A stretch of 64,000 bases of DNA. Source: Achromobacter spanius. Its GTDB lineage: Bacteria > Pseudomonadota > Gammaproteobacteria > Burkholderiales > Burkholderiaceae_B. The stretch spans positions 496,001-560,000 of the forward strand of contig NZ_CP025030.1 of assembly GCF_002812705.1 (NCBI RefSeq), given 5' to 3'. The notes under the pieces are model-generated. The model was not told where the DNA came from and searched no databases. It saw only the letters and a program-made list of their open reading frames with translations. Positions 29,074-40,017 of the stretch are shown here, in pieces (the stretch's first letter is position 1; each line of letters opens with the position of its first letter). Made by a program: the position numbers and the translations under genes.

Positions 29074-30075
29074 TCAGCGCACCACAGGTTCAGTCCCCGC
29101 GGCTTGCGCCATGGCAGGCGGCGCATTCTGTGGCGTTCCCAGGAACAAACGGGGGTCGAGCGGTTGCCCGGCAAGGCGCACTTCAAAGTGCAGATGGGGT
29201 CCGGTGGAACGGCCCGAACTGCCCACGCGGGCCACTTGCTGGCCACGCTCTACAAGCTCGCCCTGCTTCACCATCAAGGACGAAGCATGGGCGTAGCGGG
29301 TAATCAAGCCATCGCCATGGTCGATTTCGACCATATTGCCGAAGCCCGGCAGGAACTTGGCTTCGAGCACGACGCCGCCCGAGGCGGCAAGGATCGGCGT
29401 GCCGGACGGGGCCGCGAAATCCAGCCCTTCATGCATGGCGGTGCGCCCCGTGACCGGGTTGCGGCGCCAGCCGTAGGACGAACTCAGATACGGGTAATCC
29501 GTGATCGGCATGGCGGTCGGCATGCGCGCCTGATCCGCGGACCGCTTGGTCAGGGCAGCATCAAGCAGCTTCAGATTGTCGGACTGCTGCGCCAGGCGCG
29601 CCTGGATTTCGTCCAGTTGGCGCCCCAGTGCCTCGGCCGATGCCGCGCTGGGCGGCGGGTGGTCGGTAAACAGGTCATCCATGACGTGGGTGGCTTCAGG
29701 CTGCGTCAGCGCCTCGGGCTGCGCCACGGCCAATTGCTTGGCCAATTCGGGGTCGGTATACGCCACACCCGCCACCTTGGCCACGCGCTGGCCAAGGCCA
29801 TCGATGCTGACCAGCTTTGCCTGCAGCGCCCCCACCTTGGCGGCCAGCAGGTTCATGTTTCCCCGCAGGAAATCGGTGTCACGGCCAGGCTGCTGCGCCA
29901 ACGGCCAACCCACGGCATGTACGGCCGGCAGGATCGGAGTAAGGTATCGCTGAATGGCGGCGCCAAAGATGGCCGCGGTCATCAGCGCCGCCCCAAGCAA
30001 CAACGCCAGCCGCGCACCGCCCAGGGTGAAATGCCCGTCCCGCCCGTCCCGGGCGTGCATAATCACGATTTTCAA
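29074..30075 (-). CDS. M23 family metallopeptidase (LytM-type) with membrane anchor
   Basis: 333 residues. One hydrophobic segment lies at ~21-45 ([20 protein letters not shown]), then a helical, partly coiled-coil region (~60-190), then the LytM domain from ~205. Zinc ligands are in [10 protein letters not shown] (H..D) and PHLHFEV (HxH). It would cleave peptidoglycan crosslinks or activate amidases from the periplasmic face of the inner membrane. It lies directly upstream of secA (176 bases between) and is divergent from the DciA-like gene. Confidence 0.9.
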   Translation of the reverse strand: MKIVIMHARDGRDGHFTLGGARLALLLGAALMTAAIFGAAIQRYLTPILPAVHAVGWPLAQQPGRDTDFLRGNMNLLAAKVGALQAKLVSIDGLGQRVAKVAGVAYTDPELAKQLAVAQPEALTQPEATHVMDDLFTDHPPPSAASAEALGRQLDEIQARLAQQSDNLKLLDAALTKRSADQARMPTAMPITDYPYLSSSYGWRRNPVTGRTAMHEGLDFAAPSGTPILAASGGVVLEAKFLPGFGNMVEIDHGDGLITRYAHASSLMVKQGELVERGQQVARVGSSGRSTGPHLHFEVRLAGQPLDPRLFLGTPQNAPPAMAQAAGTEPVVR

Positions 30076-30103
30076 GATTGCTTCCTAATTCTATAGAGCC
30101 GGG

Positions 30104-30595
30104 ATGAATAGACCCACTTCATACCGTCAACGTTCCAGTTCCAGCCGGCGGAAAGAAAATACCGCCCTGGGATGGCTGGGTCATGACATGCGGGGCGCCG
30201 GTGTGTTGGCGACTGCCCGCAAGCACTTGCAAATTCAGTATGCGGTGGCGGCGGTTCTGCCCGCCCCGCTAGGTGCTGTGTGCCAGGTCGGCAAGCTGGA
30301 AAACCAGTGCCTGCATCTGGTGGTGCCCAGCGCCGCACATGCAGCCAAGATGCGTCAATTGGCGCCGCGCGTGGCGCGCGCCCTGGCCGATCAAGGCTGG
30401 AACCTTAACGAAATCGCCGTCAAGGTACAAGCGGGTTTACCGAAGCCCGGCGCCCGTCAGGCGCGCCCTCCCAAAGAGGCGCAACCCCTGGGCGACAAGG
30501 CCCTGGGCGCATTCGAATCGCTGCACGACAAGCTGCGTCCCGGCCCGTTGGCAGACGCAGTCGCCAAACTCTTGAAGCGTCACAAGAGTAGCTGA
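30104..30595 (+). CDS. DciA-like DUF721 protein
   Basis: 163 residues. A basic, disordered N terminus of ~25 residues is followed by the DUF721/DciA core (LQIQYAVAAVLPAPLGAVCQVGKLENQCLHLVVPSAAHAAKMRQLAPRVARAL). DciA proteins help load the replicative helicase in bacteria that lack DnaC; whether this one does is inferred from family only. The gene sits next to lpxC and the dcw cluster, a common place for DUF721. Its promoter is shared with the divergent M23 gene within 28 bases. The 198 bases up to lpxC hold two hairpins and no gene. Confidence 0.75.
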   Translation: MNRPTSYRQRSSSSRRKENTALGWLGHDMRGAGVLATARKHLQIQYAVAAVLPAPLGAVCQVGKLENQCLHLVVPSAAHAAKMRQLAPRVARALADQGWNLNEIAVKVQAGLPKPGARQARPPKEAQPLGDKALGAFESLHDKLRPGPLADAVAKLLKRHKSS

Positions 30596-30793
30596 AGCCA
30601 TCCGGCCCTGTCCGGCGCCACGGGCGCCTGGAAACGAAGCGAAACCAAGTTCTCGGGGGTTTAGATCCGATGGTTTGCAACCGGATGGGGATTTTTTCGC
30701 TAACGGAGGGTAGCCAGCGCCATCCTTTAAGCAGGGACCTGATGTGGATACCGGGGACACTTCCCCGGTTCAGGCCCGATCAGGAACCGGGCG

Positions 30794-31717
30794 TTATGCC
30801 AGCTTCCATTCGTGGCGGAAGGCCTGCGGCGCTTCTGCCTGCGATTCATAGGTGACCATTTCCCAGGCGTCTTGCTGAGCAAGCAGCGCGCGGGCCAATT
30901 GGTTGTTCAGGCCGTGGCCCGACTTGCACGCCACATAGCGCGCCACCAGCGGTTTGCCCAGCAGATACAGGTCGCCAATGGCGTCCAGGATCTTGTGCTT
31001 CACGAATTCGTCGTCATAGCGCAGCCCGTCGCTGTTCAGCACACGGTATTCGTCCATGACGATGGCGTTGTCCAGACTGCCGCCACGGGCCAGGCCCATC
31101 GAGCGCAGCGCTTCCACTTCATTCACGAACCCGAAGGTTCGCGCGCGGGCAATTTCGCGCACATACGAGTGCGTCGCGAAATCAATCTCGGCGAAATTGG
31201 CGGTGGAATCAATGGCGGGATGGCGGAAGTCAATCGAGAAGGCCAGCGCGTAGCCCTCGTGCGGTTCCAGCCGGGCCCATTTCTCGTTGCGGCCTTCGCC
31301 CTCGCGCACTTCCACGGTTTTCTTGACGCGGATGAACTGCTTGGGCGCGTTCTGCTCAACGATGCCCGCCGAGCGCAACAGATAAACAAAGGTTGCCGCA
31401 CTGCCGTCCATGATGGGGACTTCTTCGGCAGTGAGGTCGATATGCAGGTTGTCGATACCCAGGCCGGCCAATGCCGACATCAGGTGCTCTACCGTGGAAA
31501 CGCGGACGTTACCCTGTTGCAGGACCGACGCCATGCGCGTATCGCCCACGCCAGTGGCCTGAGCAGGCAGGTCCACGACTTCAGGCAGGTCCACGCGGTG
31601 GAAAACAATGCCCGTATTGGGCTGTGCCGGACGCAGAGTAAGTTCTACCCGCCGTCCGGAGTGGACGCCGACGCCTGTCGTGCGGACTAGATTCTGAATG
31701 CTGCGCTGTCGGAACAT
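30794..31717 (-). CDS. lpxC: UDP-3-O-acyl-N-acetylglucosamine deacetylase LpxC
   Basis: 307 residues, the family length. It starts [30 protein letters not shown]. Zinc ligands are in [10 protein letters not shown] and in [16 protein letters not shown] (His and Asp), and the catalytic Glu lies in [13 protein letters not shown]. It catalyses the committed step of lipid A synthesis. It closes the dcw cluster, 238 bases after ftsZ, and probably has some transcription of its own. Confidence 0.97.
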   Translation of the reverse strand: MFRQRSIQNLVRTTGVGVHSGRRVELTLRPAQPNTGIVFHRVDLPEVVDLPAQATGVGDTRMASVLQQGNVRVSTVEHLMSALAGLGIDNLHIDLTAEEVPIMDGSAATFVYLLRSAGIVEQNAPKQFIRVKKTVEVREGEGRNEKWARLEPHEGYALAFSIDFRHPAIDSTANFAEIDFATHSYVREIARARTFGFVNEVEALRSMGLARGGSLDNAIVMDEYRVLNSDGLRYDDEFVKHKILDAIGDLYLLGKPLVARYVACKSGHGLNNQLARALLAQQDAWEMVTYESQAEAPQAFRHEWKLA

Positions 31718-31881
31718 GGTGCTTGGGTATTAGAGCCAGGAAGCCGGCACGAAGAGTACAGATTGCCGGCGTAACTGACGTATTGTAACGCTGTCCGATC
31801 CTTGGCGCCATCAAGCAACCCGGACCGACCGATACTTCCGTCCCTTAAAGAACCGTGCAAGGGAAACACGGACCGCTCCGC

Positions 31882-31915
31882 CTCCGGCTCGCCCGCGGGG
31901 ACAAGCGAGCCGGAG
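31882..31915 (-). terminator. Hairpin after ftsZ
   Basis: An 11-bp stem (CTCCGGCTCGC with GCGAGCCGGAG) lies 40 bases past the ftsZ stop. No T-run follows on the minus strand, so it may attenuate rather than stop transcription into lpxC. Confidence 0.5.
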
Positions 31916-31955
31916 ATGAGGGAGTGCGATTAGAGCCTGTAATCGGCTCTTTCGT

Positions 31956-33137
31956 TCAATCTGCCTGCTTGCGCAAGAACGCCGGGATGTCGAAATGATC
32001 CATTCCCGAGCTTTCCAGAGCACGCACTTGAGCCGACGCCTGGCTGCGCGGATTGCGCATGACAGACGGCATGTCCAGATTGCGGTAATCGCCGCCTTGA
32101 CCGGCCGGCATCGTGCCCATGGGCATGTTGTCGGTACCGGTGCGCAGCACCTCAGCGGTGTTTTGCACCAATTGCGGACGCGACTGCGCACGGCCCAGGC
32201 CGGTTGCAACCACAGTCACGCGCAGGTTTTCACCCATGGACTCGTCGTAGGCGGTACCGAAGATCACGGTCGCGTCGTCCGAAGCGTAGCTGCGGATCGT
32301 TTCCATGATTTCGCGCGTTTCGCGCATCTTCAGCGTGCGGCTGGCGGTGATGTTGACCAGCACGCCACGCGCGCCGTTCAAGTCCACGCCTTCCAGCAGC
32401 GGGCAAGCAATGGCGTGCTCGGCGGCGACACGCGCGCGGTCCGCGCCCGATGCCGATGCCGTGCCCATCATGGCCTGGCCCTGCTCGCCCATGATCGTCT
32501 TGACGTCTTCGAAGTCGACGTTGACGTTACCTTCGACGTTGATGATTTCGGCGATACCGGCGCAAGCGTTGTGCAGGATATCGTCGGCCGAACGGAAGCA
32601 GTCTTCCTGCGTCGCGTCCTCGTCCATCAATTCATAGAGGTTCTCGTTGAGCACCACGATGAGCGAATGCACGTGCTTGGCCAGTTCGGCAATGCCGTCC
32701 TCGGCCATCTTCAGGCGCTTGTTGCCTTCAAACGTGAAAGGCTTGGTGACCACGCCAACGGTCAGGATGCCCAGTTCCTTCGCCACTTCGGCCACGACCG
32801 GACCCGCGCCGGTGCCGGTGCCACCGCCCATACCGGCGGTGATGAAGACCATGTGAGCGCCGTTCAGCGCAGCACGGATCTCCTCGCGCGCGGTTTCAGC
32901 CGACGCACGTCCTTGCTCGGGCTTGGCGCCCGCACCCAGGCCGGTACGGCCCAGACGAATTTGCACCGGGGCATTGGTTGCCGCCAGTGCTTGCGCATCG
33001 GTGTTGGCGCAGATGAAATCCACGCCGTGCACGCCGCTGCGAATCATGTGCGCGACGGCATTGCCGCCCGCACCGCCCACACCAACGACCTTGATTACGG
33101 TCCCTTTGGTGTTGTTCTCAAGCATCTCAAAGTTCAT
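31956..33137 (-). CDS. ftsZ: Cell division GTPase FtsZ
   Basis: 393 residues from the ATG at 33137 (MNFEMLENNTKGTVIKVVGVGGAGGNAV); GGGAG lies eight bases upstream. An adjacent in-frame ATG at 33140 is closer than usual to it. The tubulin signature GGGTGTGAGP and the GTPase T7 loop (NVDFEDVKTIM) are present. The C-terminal peptide MDHFDIPAFLRKQAD binds FtsA and ZipA. It polymerises into the Z-ring at mid-cell. The 195 bases between ftsA and ftsZ are long for this cluster and probably hold an extra ftsZ promoter. Confidence 0.98.
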   Translation of the reverse strand: MNFEMLENNTKGTVIKVVGVGGAGGNAVAHMIRSGVHGVDFICANTDAQALAATNAPVQIRLGRTGLGAGAKPEQGRASAETAREEIRAALNGAHMVFITAGMGGGTGTGAGPVVAEVAKELGILTVGVVTKPFTFEGNKRLKMAEDGIAELAKHVHSLIVVLNENLYELMDEDATQEDCFRSADDILHNACAGIAEIINVEGNVNVDFEDVKTIMGEQGQAMMGTASASGADRARVAAEHAIACPLLEGVDLNGARGVLVNITASRTLKMRETREIMETIRSYASDDATVIFGTAYDESMGENLRVTVVATGLGRAQSRPQLVQNTAEVLRTGTDNMPMGTMPAGQGGDYRNLDMPSVMRNPRSQASAQVRALESSGMDHFDIPAFLRKQAD

Positions 33138-33332
33138 CATGATGACTCCCTCACAAGTCCGATTTTGCAAATCACAAAAATTCCCCAACAACCTATATTT
33201 TGTGAATCGCCTCAAAGCCGATGCCGACTGCTATGGCCCGCCACGGGTTTGAGACGCCTCCCCGTTCTGGCCCGCCCCGCAATACCGCCGCGATGCGTGC
33301 CAAGGAGCAGGCCCCAACCTGCCCCTTCCTCT

Positions 33333-34559
33333 TTAATTCATGAACCATTCCTTCATGCGCGCAAGCAGGCTCTTGAAATTGCCTGTCTGAGCGGCGACCT
33401 TGCGACCGCGCACCCGCTGCATCCGTGCTTCCTGCAACAAGCCCATCACCGTCGAGAAGCGCGGGTTACGCATCACGTCGGCCAAGCTTCCTTCGTACTC
33501 AGGCACCGCCACGCGAACCGGCTTCAGGAACACGTCCTCGGCCAGTTCGATCATGCCGGGCAACTGCGCGGAACCGCCGGTCAGCACAACGCCTGACGCC
33601 AGCAGATCTTCGTAGCCGGAATCGCGCACCACCTGCTGCACCAGCGTGAACAGTTCTTCGACACGCGGCTCGATCACGGCGCCCAACGCCTGGCGCTTGA
33701 CCTGGCGCGGACCGCGATCACCCAGGCCCGGCACTTCCACGGATTCGTCCGGGCTGGCCAGCACCTGCTTGGCCACGCCGTAGCGCAGCTTGATTTCTTC
33801 GGCGTCCGGCGTCGGCGTGCGCAGCATGGCCGCGATGTCGTTGGTGATCTGGTCACCGGCAATCGGCAGCACCGCGGTGTGGCGGATCGCGCCGCCCGTG
33901 AAGATGGCGACATCGGTCGTGCCGCCGCCGATGTCCACCAGCACGACACCCAGTTCCTTTTCATCGGCCGTCAGCACGGCCAGGCTCGAGGCCAGCGGTT
34001 GCAGGATCAGGTCTTGCACTTCCAGGCCGCAGCGGCGCACGCACTTGACGATGTTCTGCGCGGCGCTGACCGCGCCCGTCACGATGTGCACGCGCACTTC
34101 CAGGCGCAGGCCGCTCATGCCGATGGGCTCGCGGATGTCTTCCTGGCCGTCGACGATGAACTCCTGCGTCAGCACGTGCAGCACTTGCTGGTCGGTCGGG
34201 ATGTTCACCGCCTTGGCGGTCTCGATGACGCGGGCAACGTCGGTGGCGGTGACTTCTTTGTCTTTCACAGCGACCATGCCGCTGGAATTGAAGCTGCGGA
34301 TATGGCTGCCGGCAATGCCGGTATAGACGTCGCGAATCTTGCAATCTGCCATCAGCTCGGCTTCTTCAAGCGCGCGCTGAATGGAATTCACAGTGGTCTC
34401 GATATTGACGACCACGCCCTTGCGCATGCCGCGCGATTCGTGCTGGCCCAGGCCTAGCACTTCGAATCGCCCTTCGGGCAAAATTTCAGCCACCACAGCC
34501 ACCACCTTGCTGGTGCCGATATCGAGGGCGACGATAAGGTCCTTGATGTCACGGGTCAT
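33333..34559 (-). CDS. ftsA: Cell division protein FtsA
   Basis: 408 residues from the ATG at 34559 (MTRDIKDLIVALDIGTSKVVAVVAEI). It has an actin-like ATPase fold with phosphate loops VALDIGTSK and VVLVDIGGGTTDVAIF, and the inserted 1C domain. The C-terminal amphipathic helix (GNFKSLLARMKEWFMN) anchors it, and with it FtsZ, to the inner membrane. It starts 4 bases after ftsQ. The in-frame extension to 34646 overlaps ftsQ and is rejected. Confidence 0.97.
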   Translation of the reverse strand: MTRDIKDLIVALDIGTSKVVAVVAEILPEGRFEVLGLGQHESRGMRKGVVVNIETTVNSIQRALEEAELMADCKIRDVYTGIAGSHIRSFNSSGMVAVKDKEVTATDVARVIETAKAVNIPTDQQVLHVLTQEFIVDGQEDIREPIGMSGLRLEVRVHIVTGAVSAAQNIVKCVRRCGLEVQDLILQPLASSLAVLTADEKELGVVLVDIGGGTTDVAIFTGGAIRHTAVLPIAGDQITNDIAAMLRTPTPDAEEIKLRYGVAKQVLASPDESVEVPGLGDRGPRQVKRQALGAVIEPRVEELFTLVQQVVRDSGYEDLLASGVVLTGGSAQLPGMIELAEDVFLKPVRVAVPEYEGSLADVMRNPRFSTVMGLLQEARMQRVRGRKVAAQTGNFKSLLARMKEWFMN

Positions 34560-34563
34560 GGCG

Positions 34564-35388
34564 TTAGCGTTTCTTGGGAGGTTTCGGTGTGGATTTGGAT
34601 TTGGTTTCCGACGCGGGCAACGGAGCCAGCGCCAGGGCGAAACCATTCGGATAGCGCAGGTCGGCCTGCGTGATGGTGCGCCCTTCCAGGCGCCCCGCTA
34701 CGCTGGGCCACGCCTGCACAAAGCGTTGAATACGTGCCGCGAACGGCAAGGCGCCGGGCAGGCCGTGCGGGTCCGGCGCATCGGCGCCCGGATCGCGGCC
34801 CAGGTCCAGCAGCATGCCGTTGGACAACACCACCCGCCAGGCATAGCGCGGGCTCAGCTCCAACTGTTTGACATGCATGTCCAGCGGCGCGAACCAACGC
34901 GCCAGCTCGGCATAGCGCTGCACGACCAGCGGCTCGGTGCCCTCGGGCCCGGAGAACTGCGGCAACACGGTTTCGTCGTCCACCTCGCCCGTGTTCGCCG
35001 TGAACGCTTCGCCCCAGGTGTTGATCATCTGGTTCTCGTTCCACAGCGCCAGGGGTTGCTGTTCCTCGATCCGCACACGCAGCACATTGGGCCAGATGCG
35101 GCGCACGGTGGCGTGGCGTACCCACGGCACCGATTCGAAGATCTCGCGCGCGTCGTCCAGGTCCACCGTGAAGAAGTTGCCCTTGAAACGGCCCGCGATC
35201 GCCGAGCGCACCGCCTGCGGCGACACATAGTGCAATTCGGTGTCCGGCATCGATTCCAGCTCGATCGCCGTCAACGTGAAGAACGGGCGTTGCGCTACCC
35301 AGACCACGCCCGCGATGAGCATGGCGCAAACCGCCAGCACGGCTAGCGTGTTGGCGATCAGGTTGGTAGTGCGAGCGTCGTTCCACAC
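34564..35388 (-). CDS. ftsQ: Cell division protein FtsQ
   Basis: 274 residues. A short cytoplasmic tail is followed by one membrane segment (~12-33, NTLAVLAVCAMLIAGVVWVA). The periplasmic POTRA domain (FTLTAIELESMPDTELHYVSPQAVRSAIAGRF) and the beta domain follow. The C-terminal tail is basic and proline-rich (ETKSKSTPKPPKKR). It links FtsA/FtsZ to FtsL-FtsB in the divisome. It lies 12 bases after ddl. Confidence 0.93.
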   Translation of the reverse strand: MWNDARTTNLIANTLAVLAVCAMLIAGVVWVAQRPFFTLTAIELESMPDTELHYVSPQAVRSAIAGRFKGNFFTVDLDDAREIFESVPWVRHATVRRIWPNVLRVRIEEQQPLALWNENQMINTWGEAFTANTGEVDDETVLPQFSGPEGTEPLVVQRYAELARWFAPLDMHVKQLELSPRYAWRVVLSNGMLLDLGRDPGADAPDPHGLPGALPFAARIQRFVQAWPSVAGRLEGRTITQADLRYPNGFALALAPLPASETKSKSTPKPPKKR

Positions 35389-35400
35389 GGATTATCCAGG

Positions 35401-36351
35401 TCAAGCGTTACGCGAGGCGCTGTGCACTTTGCACGAGGCTTCGGACAAAATCGCCACGCACAGATCGGCATAGCTGATCCCCACGGCCTTCGCGGCCATC
35501 GGCACCAACGAATGGCTGGTCATGCCAGGCGAGGTATTCATTTCAAGCAGCCACGGCCGGTTGTCGCGGTCGAGGATGAAATCGGCGCGGCCCCAGCCTT
35601 CGCAGCCCAGCGCCACATAGGCCTTGACGGCGATATCAGCCACTTCTTCGGCAACGCCGTCCGGCAGCGTCGCGGGGCAGAAATACTGGGTATCGTCCGA
35701 GAAATACTTGTGTTCGTAGTCGTAGTTGCCACCGGGCGCGGCGATCTCGATCACGGGCAGCGCGCGCGCCCCCTTGCCCGCGCCCAGCACCGCCACGGTC
35801 AACTCGCGGCCGGTGATGAACTGTTCGGCCAGTACTTCGCTGTCAAAGCGCGCGGCCGCGGCATAGGCTTCCTTCATGTCGGAATAACCCACAACCTTGG
35901 TGATCCCGACGGTGGAACCTTCATGCGGCGGCTTGATGATCAGCGGCAGGCTCAGGCGGTCGGGCACCAGACGCAGCTCCGTGTCGGCGTCCAGCACTTC
36001 GAATTCGGGCGTGGGCAGGCCGTTTTGCAGCCACACGCGCTTGGTCATGGTCTTGTCCATGGCCAGCGCGGACGCCATCGGGCCGCTGCCGGTGTACGGA
36101 ATGCCCAGCAATTCCAACGCGCCCTGAATCGTGCCGTCTTCGCCGTAGCGGCCATGCAGCGCGATGAAGACGCGGTCGAAGCCTTCGGCGGCCAATTCGG
36201 CCAGGCTGCGTTCGCCCGTGTCGAACAGGTGCGCGTCCACGCCGGCGCTGGCCAGCGCCTGCTGCACGCCCTTGCCGGACATCAGCGACACTTCGCGCTC
36301 GGCGGAGCGTCCGCCATACAACACACCCACTTTGCCGAATTGCGTGCTCAT
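35401..36351 (-). CDS. ddl: D-alanine--D-alanine ligase
   Basis: 316 residues of the ATP-grasp Ddl family. N-terminal [17 protein letters not shown] and [25 protein letters not shown] are classical, and the metal region [21 protein letters not shown] is near the C terminus. It makes the D-Ala-D-Ala dipeptide used by MurF. The start overlaps the murC stop by 4 bases (ATGA). Confidence 0.97.
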   Translation of the reverse strand: MSTQFGKVGVLYGGRSAEREVSLMSGKGVQQALASAGVDAHLFDTGERSLAELAAEGFDRVFIALHGRYGEDGTIQGALELLGIPYTGSGPMASALAMDKTMTKRVWLQNGLPTPEFEVLDADTELRLVPDRLSLPLIIKPPHEGSTVGITKVVGYSDMKEAYAAAARFDSEVLAEQFITGRELTVAVLGAGKGARALPVIEIAAPGGNYDYEHKYFSDDTQYFCPATLPDGVAEEVADIAVKAYVALGCEGWGRADFILDRDNRPWLLEMNTSPGMTSHSLVPMAAKAVGISYADLCVAILSEASCKVHSASRNA

Positions 36352-37754
36352 GCCAGTTCTCCTACTTGGGCGGGGACCTTGCTGATCGAACCCGCTCCCA
36401 TCACGATGACGACGTCGCCGTTGCGCACGAAGTCGATCACGGCCTGCGGCAGTTCAGCCACGTCTTCAACGAACACCGGCTCAACCTTGCCGGCCACCCG
36501 CAGCGCGCGTGACAGCGCGCGGCCGTCGGCGGCCACCAGCGGCGGCTCGCCAGCGGCGTAGACCTCGGTCAGCAACACGGCATCGGCGGTGCCCAGCACC
36601 CGCACAAAATCTTCAAAGCAATCGCGCGTCCGCGTGTAGCGGTGCGGCTGGAAGGCCAGCACGATGCGGCGATCGGGCCAGGCGCCGCGCGCGGCGGCCA
36701 GCGTGGCGGCCATCTCCACGGGGTGATGGCCGTAGTCGTCGATCACCGTGAAGGTGCCGCCGCCGTGGCTGGCCGGCACCGGGAATTCGCCGGTCTGCGT
36801 GAAACGGCGGCCCACACCCTTGAAGGCGGCCAGCGAATCACGGATGGCGTCGTCCGATACGCCCAGCTCGGTGGCAACGGCAATCGCGGCCAGCGCGTTG
36901 CGCACGTTGTGCAGGCCGGGCAGGTTCAATTCCACTTGCAGGGGCGGCAGCAGCGTGTCGAGGTGCGTGCGCTGCACGTTGAAGCGCATGCGCGTACCGG
37001 ACGGCTGCACTTCGTAGGCTCGCACCTGCGCCTCTTCGTTCAGGCCATAGGTGGTGATCGGCCGCGACACGAAGGGCATGATCTCGCGCACGTTGGCGTC
37101 ATCCGAGCACAGCACCGCGCTGCCATAGAACGGCAGGCGTTGAGTGAATTCGATGAAGGCGCTTTTCAGGCGCGCCACGTCGTGCCCGTAGGTGTCCATG
37201 TGGTCGGCATCGATGTTGGTCACGATGGCCATCACCGGCAACAGATTCAGGAACGACGCATCGGACTCGTCGGCCTCGACCACGATGTAGTCGCCCTGCC
37301 CCAGGCGCGCGTTGGCGCCGGCCGAGTTCAAGCGTCCGCCGATCACGAAAGTGGGGTCCAGGTCGCCAGCGGCAAGCACGCTGGCCACCAGGCTGGTGGT
37401 GGTGGTCTTGCCATGCGTGCCGGCTACCGCGATGCCGCGCTTCAAGCGCATCAGCTCCGCCAGCATGACGGCGCGCGGCACCACGGGGATACGCGCGGCC
37501 CGCGCGGCGATCACTTCGGGGTTGTCGCCCGCCACCGCCGTGGACGTGACGATGGCAGCCGCGCCCGTGACGTTGCTGGCCACGTGGCCGATTGCGATCT
37601 TTGCACCCAGACCGGTCAGACGGCGCGTCACCGCCGACTCGTTCAGGTCGGAACCACTGATCGTGTAGCCCAGGTTGAGCAGCACTTCGGCAATGCCGCT
37701 CATGCCAGAGCCGCCGATGCCTACGAAATGGATATGTTGAATTCTGTGTTTCAT
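36348..37754 (-). CDS. murC: UDP-N-acetylmuramate--L-alanine ligase MurC
   Basis: 468 residues from the ATG at 37754 ([25 protein letters not shown]). It has the UDP-binding Rossmann start GIGGSGMSG, the ATP loop GTHGKTTTT and ligase motifs [10 protein letters not shown] and DHMDTYGHD. It adds L-Ala, the first residue of the stem peptide. It overlaps murG by 4 bases at its 5' end and ddl at its 3' end. A longer frame to 37922 lies inside murG and is rejected. Confidence 0.97.
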   Translation of the reverse strand: MKHRIQHIHFVGIGGSGMSGIAEVLLNLGYTISGSDLNESAVTRRLTGLGAKIAIGHVASNVTGAAAIVTSTAVAGDNPEVIAARAARIPVVPRAVMLAELMRLKRGIAVAGTHGKTTTTSLVASVLAAGDLDPTFVIGGRLNSAGANARLGQGDYIVVEADESDASFLNLLPVMAIVTNIDADHMDTYGHDVARLKSAFIEFTQRLPFYGSAVLCSDDANVREIMPFVSRPITTYGLNEEAQVRAYEVQPSGTRMRFNVQRTHLDTLLPPLQVELNLPGLHNVRNALAAIAVATELGVSDDAIRDSLAAFKGVGRRFTQTGEFPVPASHGGGTFTVIDDYGHHPVEMAATLAAARGAWPDRRIVLAFQPHRYTRTRDCFEDFVRVLGTADAVLLTEVYAAGEPPLVAADGRALSRALRVAGKVEPVFVEDVAELPQAVIDFVRNGDVVIVMGAGSISKVPAQVGELA

Positions 37755-38827
37755 GATGAACGCCCCGCTGCTTGTTCGCAGACATCGGCGATATGGACCG
37801 CGGCTTCCGGCTGCGCATGTGCGCGGGCCCGGACGGCGACGGCCTCGAGTTCTTGTCGGGTACGCTGGGCCAGCCAGTCCGCCAGCCACTCGGGCGTCAT
37901 GGCGGCCTGCGGCTGCAACCAAGCGGCCTCTGCGTCGCTCAAAAAGCGCGCGTTGGCGGTCTGGTGGTCATCGATGGCATGCGGCAAGGGCACGAACAGC
38001 GCGGCGACGCCCGCTGCCGCCACTTCGGACACCGTCATGGCGCCCGCGCGGCAGATCAGCAGGTCGGCATCGCCCAAGGCGCCCGCCATGTCATCGATGA
38101 ACGCGCGGCAATCGGCCTGCACGCCCGCTTCGGCGTAGGCCTGCTGCAGCGCGGGCAGATGTTGTTCGCCGGCCTGATGGACGACCATCGGGCGACGATC
38201 TTGCGGCAGGCGGGCCAACGCCTGCGGAACCACCGTGTTCAGTGCCTGCGCGCCCAGGCTGCCACCCACAACAAGCAGGCGCAACGGACCGGAACGGCTG
38301 GCGTAGCGAACGGCCGGATCGGGCAGCGCGCACAGGTCGGCACGCACGGGATTGCCCAGCGCTTCACCCTTGGGCAGCACGCCCGGAAAGCCGCTGAGCA
38401 CGCGGCGCGACATCTTGGCCAGGCACTTGTTCGCGGTGCCGGCCACGGCATTCTGTTCGTGCACCACCAGCGGCGTGCCACGCAGGGCCGCGATCACGCC
38501 CCCCGGGAAGGCGACGTAGCCGCCCATGCCCAGCACCACATCCGGACGCACATCCGCCAGACGCGACCACGCTTGTGCAAACGCGCGCAGCAGCAGGAAC
38601 GGCAGCTTCAGCAGCGCGGACATTCCCTTGCCGCGCACGCCTTGGAAGCGCAGCGGCACGAGTTCAATACCGCGCGGCGGCACGAGCTTGCCTTCCATCT
38701 TGTCCGGGTTGCCCAGCCACAACACGCGCCAGCCGCGCTCGCGCAGCACGTCAGCCACGGCCAGGCCCGGCATGATGTGCCCGCCGGTGCCGCCGGCCAT
38801 GATCAGGATGGTGCGGGCCGCGGTCAT
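37751..38827 (-). CDS. murG: Lipid II synthase MurG (GlcNAc transferase)
   Basis: 358 residues from the ATG at 38827 ([28 protein letters not shown]). The Gly-rich loop GGTGGHIMP binds lipid I. The C-terminal GT-B domain has [14 protein letters not shown] and [24 protein letters not shown] for UDP-GlcNAc. It is peripheral on the inner membrane face. It overlaps ftsW and murC by 4 bases each. Confidence 0.97.
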   Translation of the reverse strand: MTAARTILIMAGGTGGHIMPGLAVADVLRERGWRVLWLGNPDKMEGKLVPPRGIELVPLRFQGVRGKGMSALLKLPFLLLRAFAQAWSRLADVRPDVVLGMGGYVAFPGGVIAALRGTPLVVHEQNAVAGTANKCLAKMSRRVLSGFPGVLPKGEALGNPVRADLCALPDPAVRYASRSGPLRLLVVGGSLGAQALNTVVPQALARLPQDRRPMVVHQAGEQHLPALQQAYAEAGVQADCRAFIDDMAGALGDADLLICRAGAMTVSEVAAAGVAALFVPLPHAIDDHQTANARFLSDAEAAWLQPQAAMTPEWLADWLAQRTRQELEAVAVRARAHAQPEAAVHIADVCEQAAGRSS

Positions 38828-40017
38828 ACTCGCCCCCCACGCATCATCACGCGGTTTTCCACGTCTACCCGGATCAGCATGGCCAGCGCGCACAGGTTCA
38901 TCACCACGCCCGATCCGCCATAGCTCATCAGCGGCAGGGTCAGCCCCTTCGTCGGCAACAGGCCCAGACACACGCCCATGTTGATGAACGACTGCACGCC
39001 AAACCACATGGCCACCCCATGCGCCACCAGGCCCGCAAACGTGCGTTCCATGGCGATGGCCTGGCGGCCGATATCAAAGCCGCGATAGATGATGATGGCA
39101 AACAGCGTGATCACCAGCATGACGCCGGCAAAACCCAGTTCCTCACCCACCACCGCCATCAGGAAGTCGGTATGCGCTTCGGGCAGGTAATGCAGTTTCT
39201 CGACACTGGCGCCCAGGCCCACGCCCAGCCATTCGCCACGGCCCAGCGCAATCAGCGAATGCGACAACTGATAGGCGCTGCCGTAGGCGTTGTCTTCGTT
39301 CCAGGGGTCCAGGTACGCGAACAAGCGCGCACGGCGCCAGGGAGACAGCCAGATCAGCGTCAGGAAGGTGCCGACCAGCACGCCCAGCAGGCTGCTGAAG
39401 TACTTGCCGTTGATGCCACCCAGGAACAGGATGCCAATGGCGATGGCAACGATCACCATGAAGGCGCCCAGGTCGGGCTCCAACAGCAGCAGCATGCCCA
39501 CGCCGGCCAGCGCGAACGCCATCGGCAGAAAGCCGCGGGCAAAGGCCTGCATGTGTTCCTGCTTGCGCACGGTGTAATCGGCGGCGTACAGCAAGGCCGC
39601 CAGCTTCATCAATTCGGAAGGCTGGAAGTTCAGCGGGCCCAGCGGAATCCAGCGGTGGGCGCCGTTGACTTCGCGGCCGATGCCGGGAATCAAGACCGCC
39701 ACCAGCAAGACTATCGCCACCATGAACAGCGGCACCGCCATGCGCTGCCAGACGCGGATCGGAATGGCCAGCACCACCGCGCCCGCAAGCAGGCCGGCAC
39801 TGACGAACAGGCCATGGCGGATCACGAAGTAATAGCGCCCGTAAGAGGCGTAGCGCGGGCCATCGGCCAGCGCGATCGACGCCGAATACACCATCAGCAA
39901 GCCCAGCAGCAACAGCGTCGACGCCGCGATGACCAGCGGCAGATCGAAGTTGCGCATCTTGGTACGGCCGGGCCGTACGGCATTGACGCTGGCGGTGAGA
40001 TCGGCGATCAGGCTCAT
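38824..40017 (-). CDS. ftsW: SEDS peptidoglycan glycosyltransferase FtsW
   Basis: 397 residues with about ten membrane segments from residue ~27. SEDS features seen are [14 protein letters not shown] near the start, the loop [34 protein letters not shown], and the C-terminal [20 protein letters not shown]. With FtsI it polymerises septal glycan strands. Its start overlaps the murD stop by 4 bases. Confidence 0.96.
   Translation of the reverse strand: MSLIADLTASVNAVRPGRTKMRNFDLPLVIAASTLLLLGLLMVYSASIALADGPRYASYGRYYFVIRHGLFVSAGLLAGAVVLAIPIRVWQRMAVPLFMVAIVLLVAVLIPGIGREVNGAHRWIPLGPLNFQPSELMKLAALLYAADYTVRKQEHMQAFARGFLPMAFALAGVGMLLLLEPDLGAFMVIVAIAIGILFLGGINGKYFSSLLGVLVGTFLTLIWLSPWRRARLFAYLDPWNEDNAYGSAYQLSHSLIALGRGEWLGVGLGASVEKLHYLPEAHTDFLMAVVGEELGFAGVMLVITLFAIIIYRGFDIGRQAIAMERTFAGLVAHGVAMWFGVQSFINMGVCLGLLPTKGLTLPLMSYGGSGVVMNLCALAMLIRVDVENRVMMRGGRV

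Noticed and set aside
30740..30795. Terminator candidates before lpxC stop (ACCGGGGA-CAC-TCCCCGGT)
   Set aside because: The stems are good, but no T-run follows in either direction; kept only as a note under the DciA-like gene.
31718..31955. Possible small gene between ftsZ and lpxC
   Set aside because: Short frames here have no ribosome site or domain; the region is explained by the ftsZ 3' hairpin and the lpxC leader.
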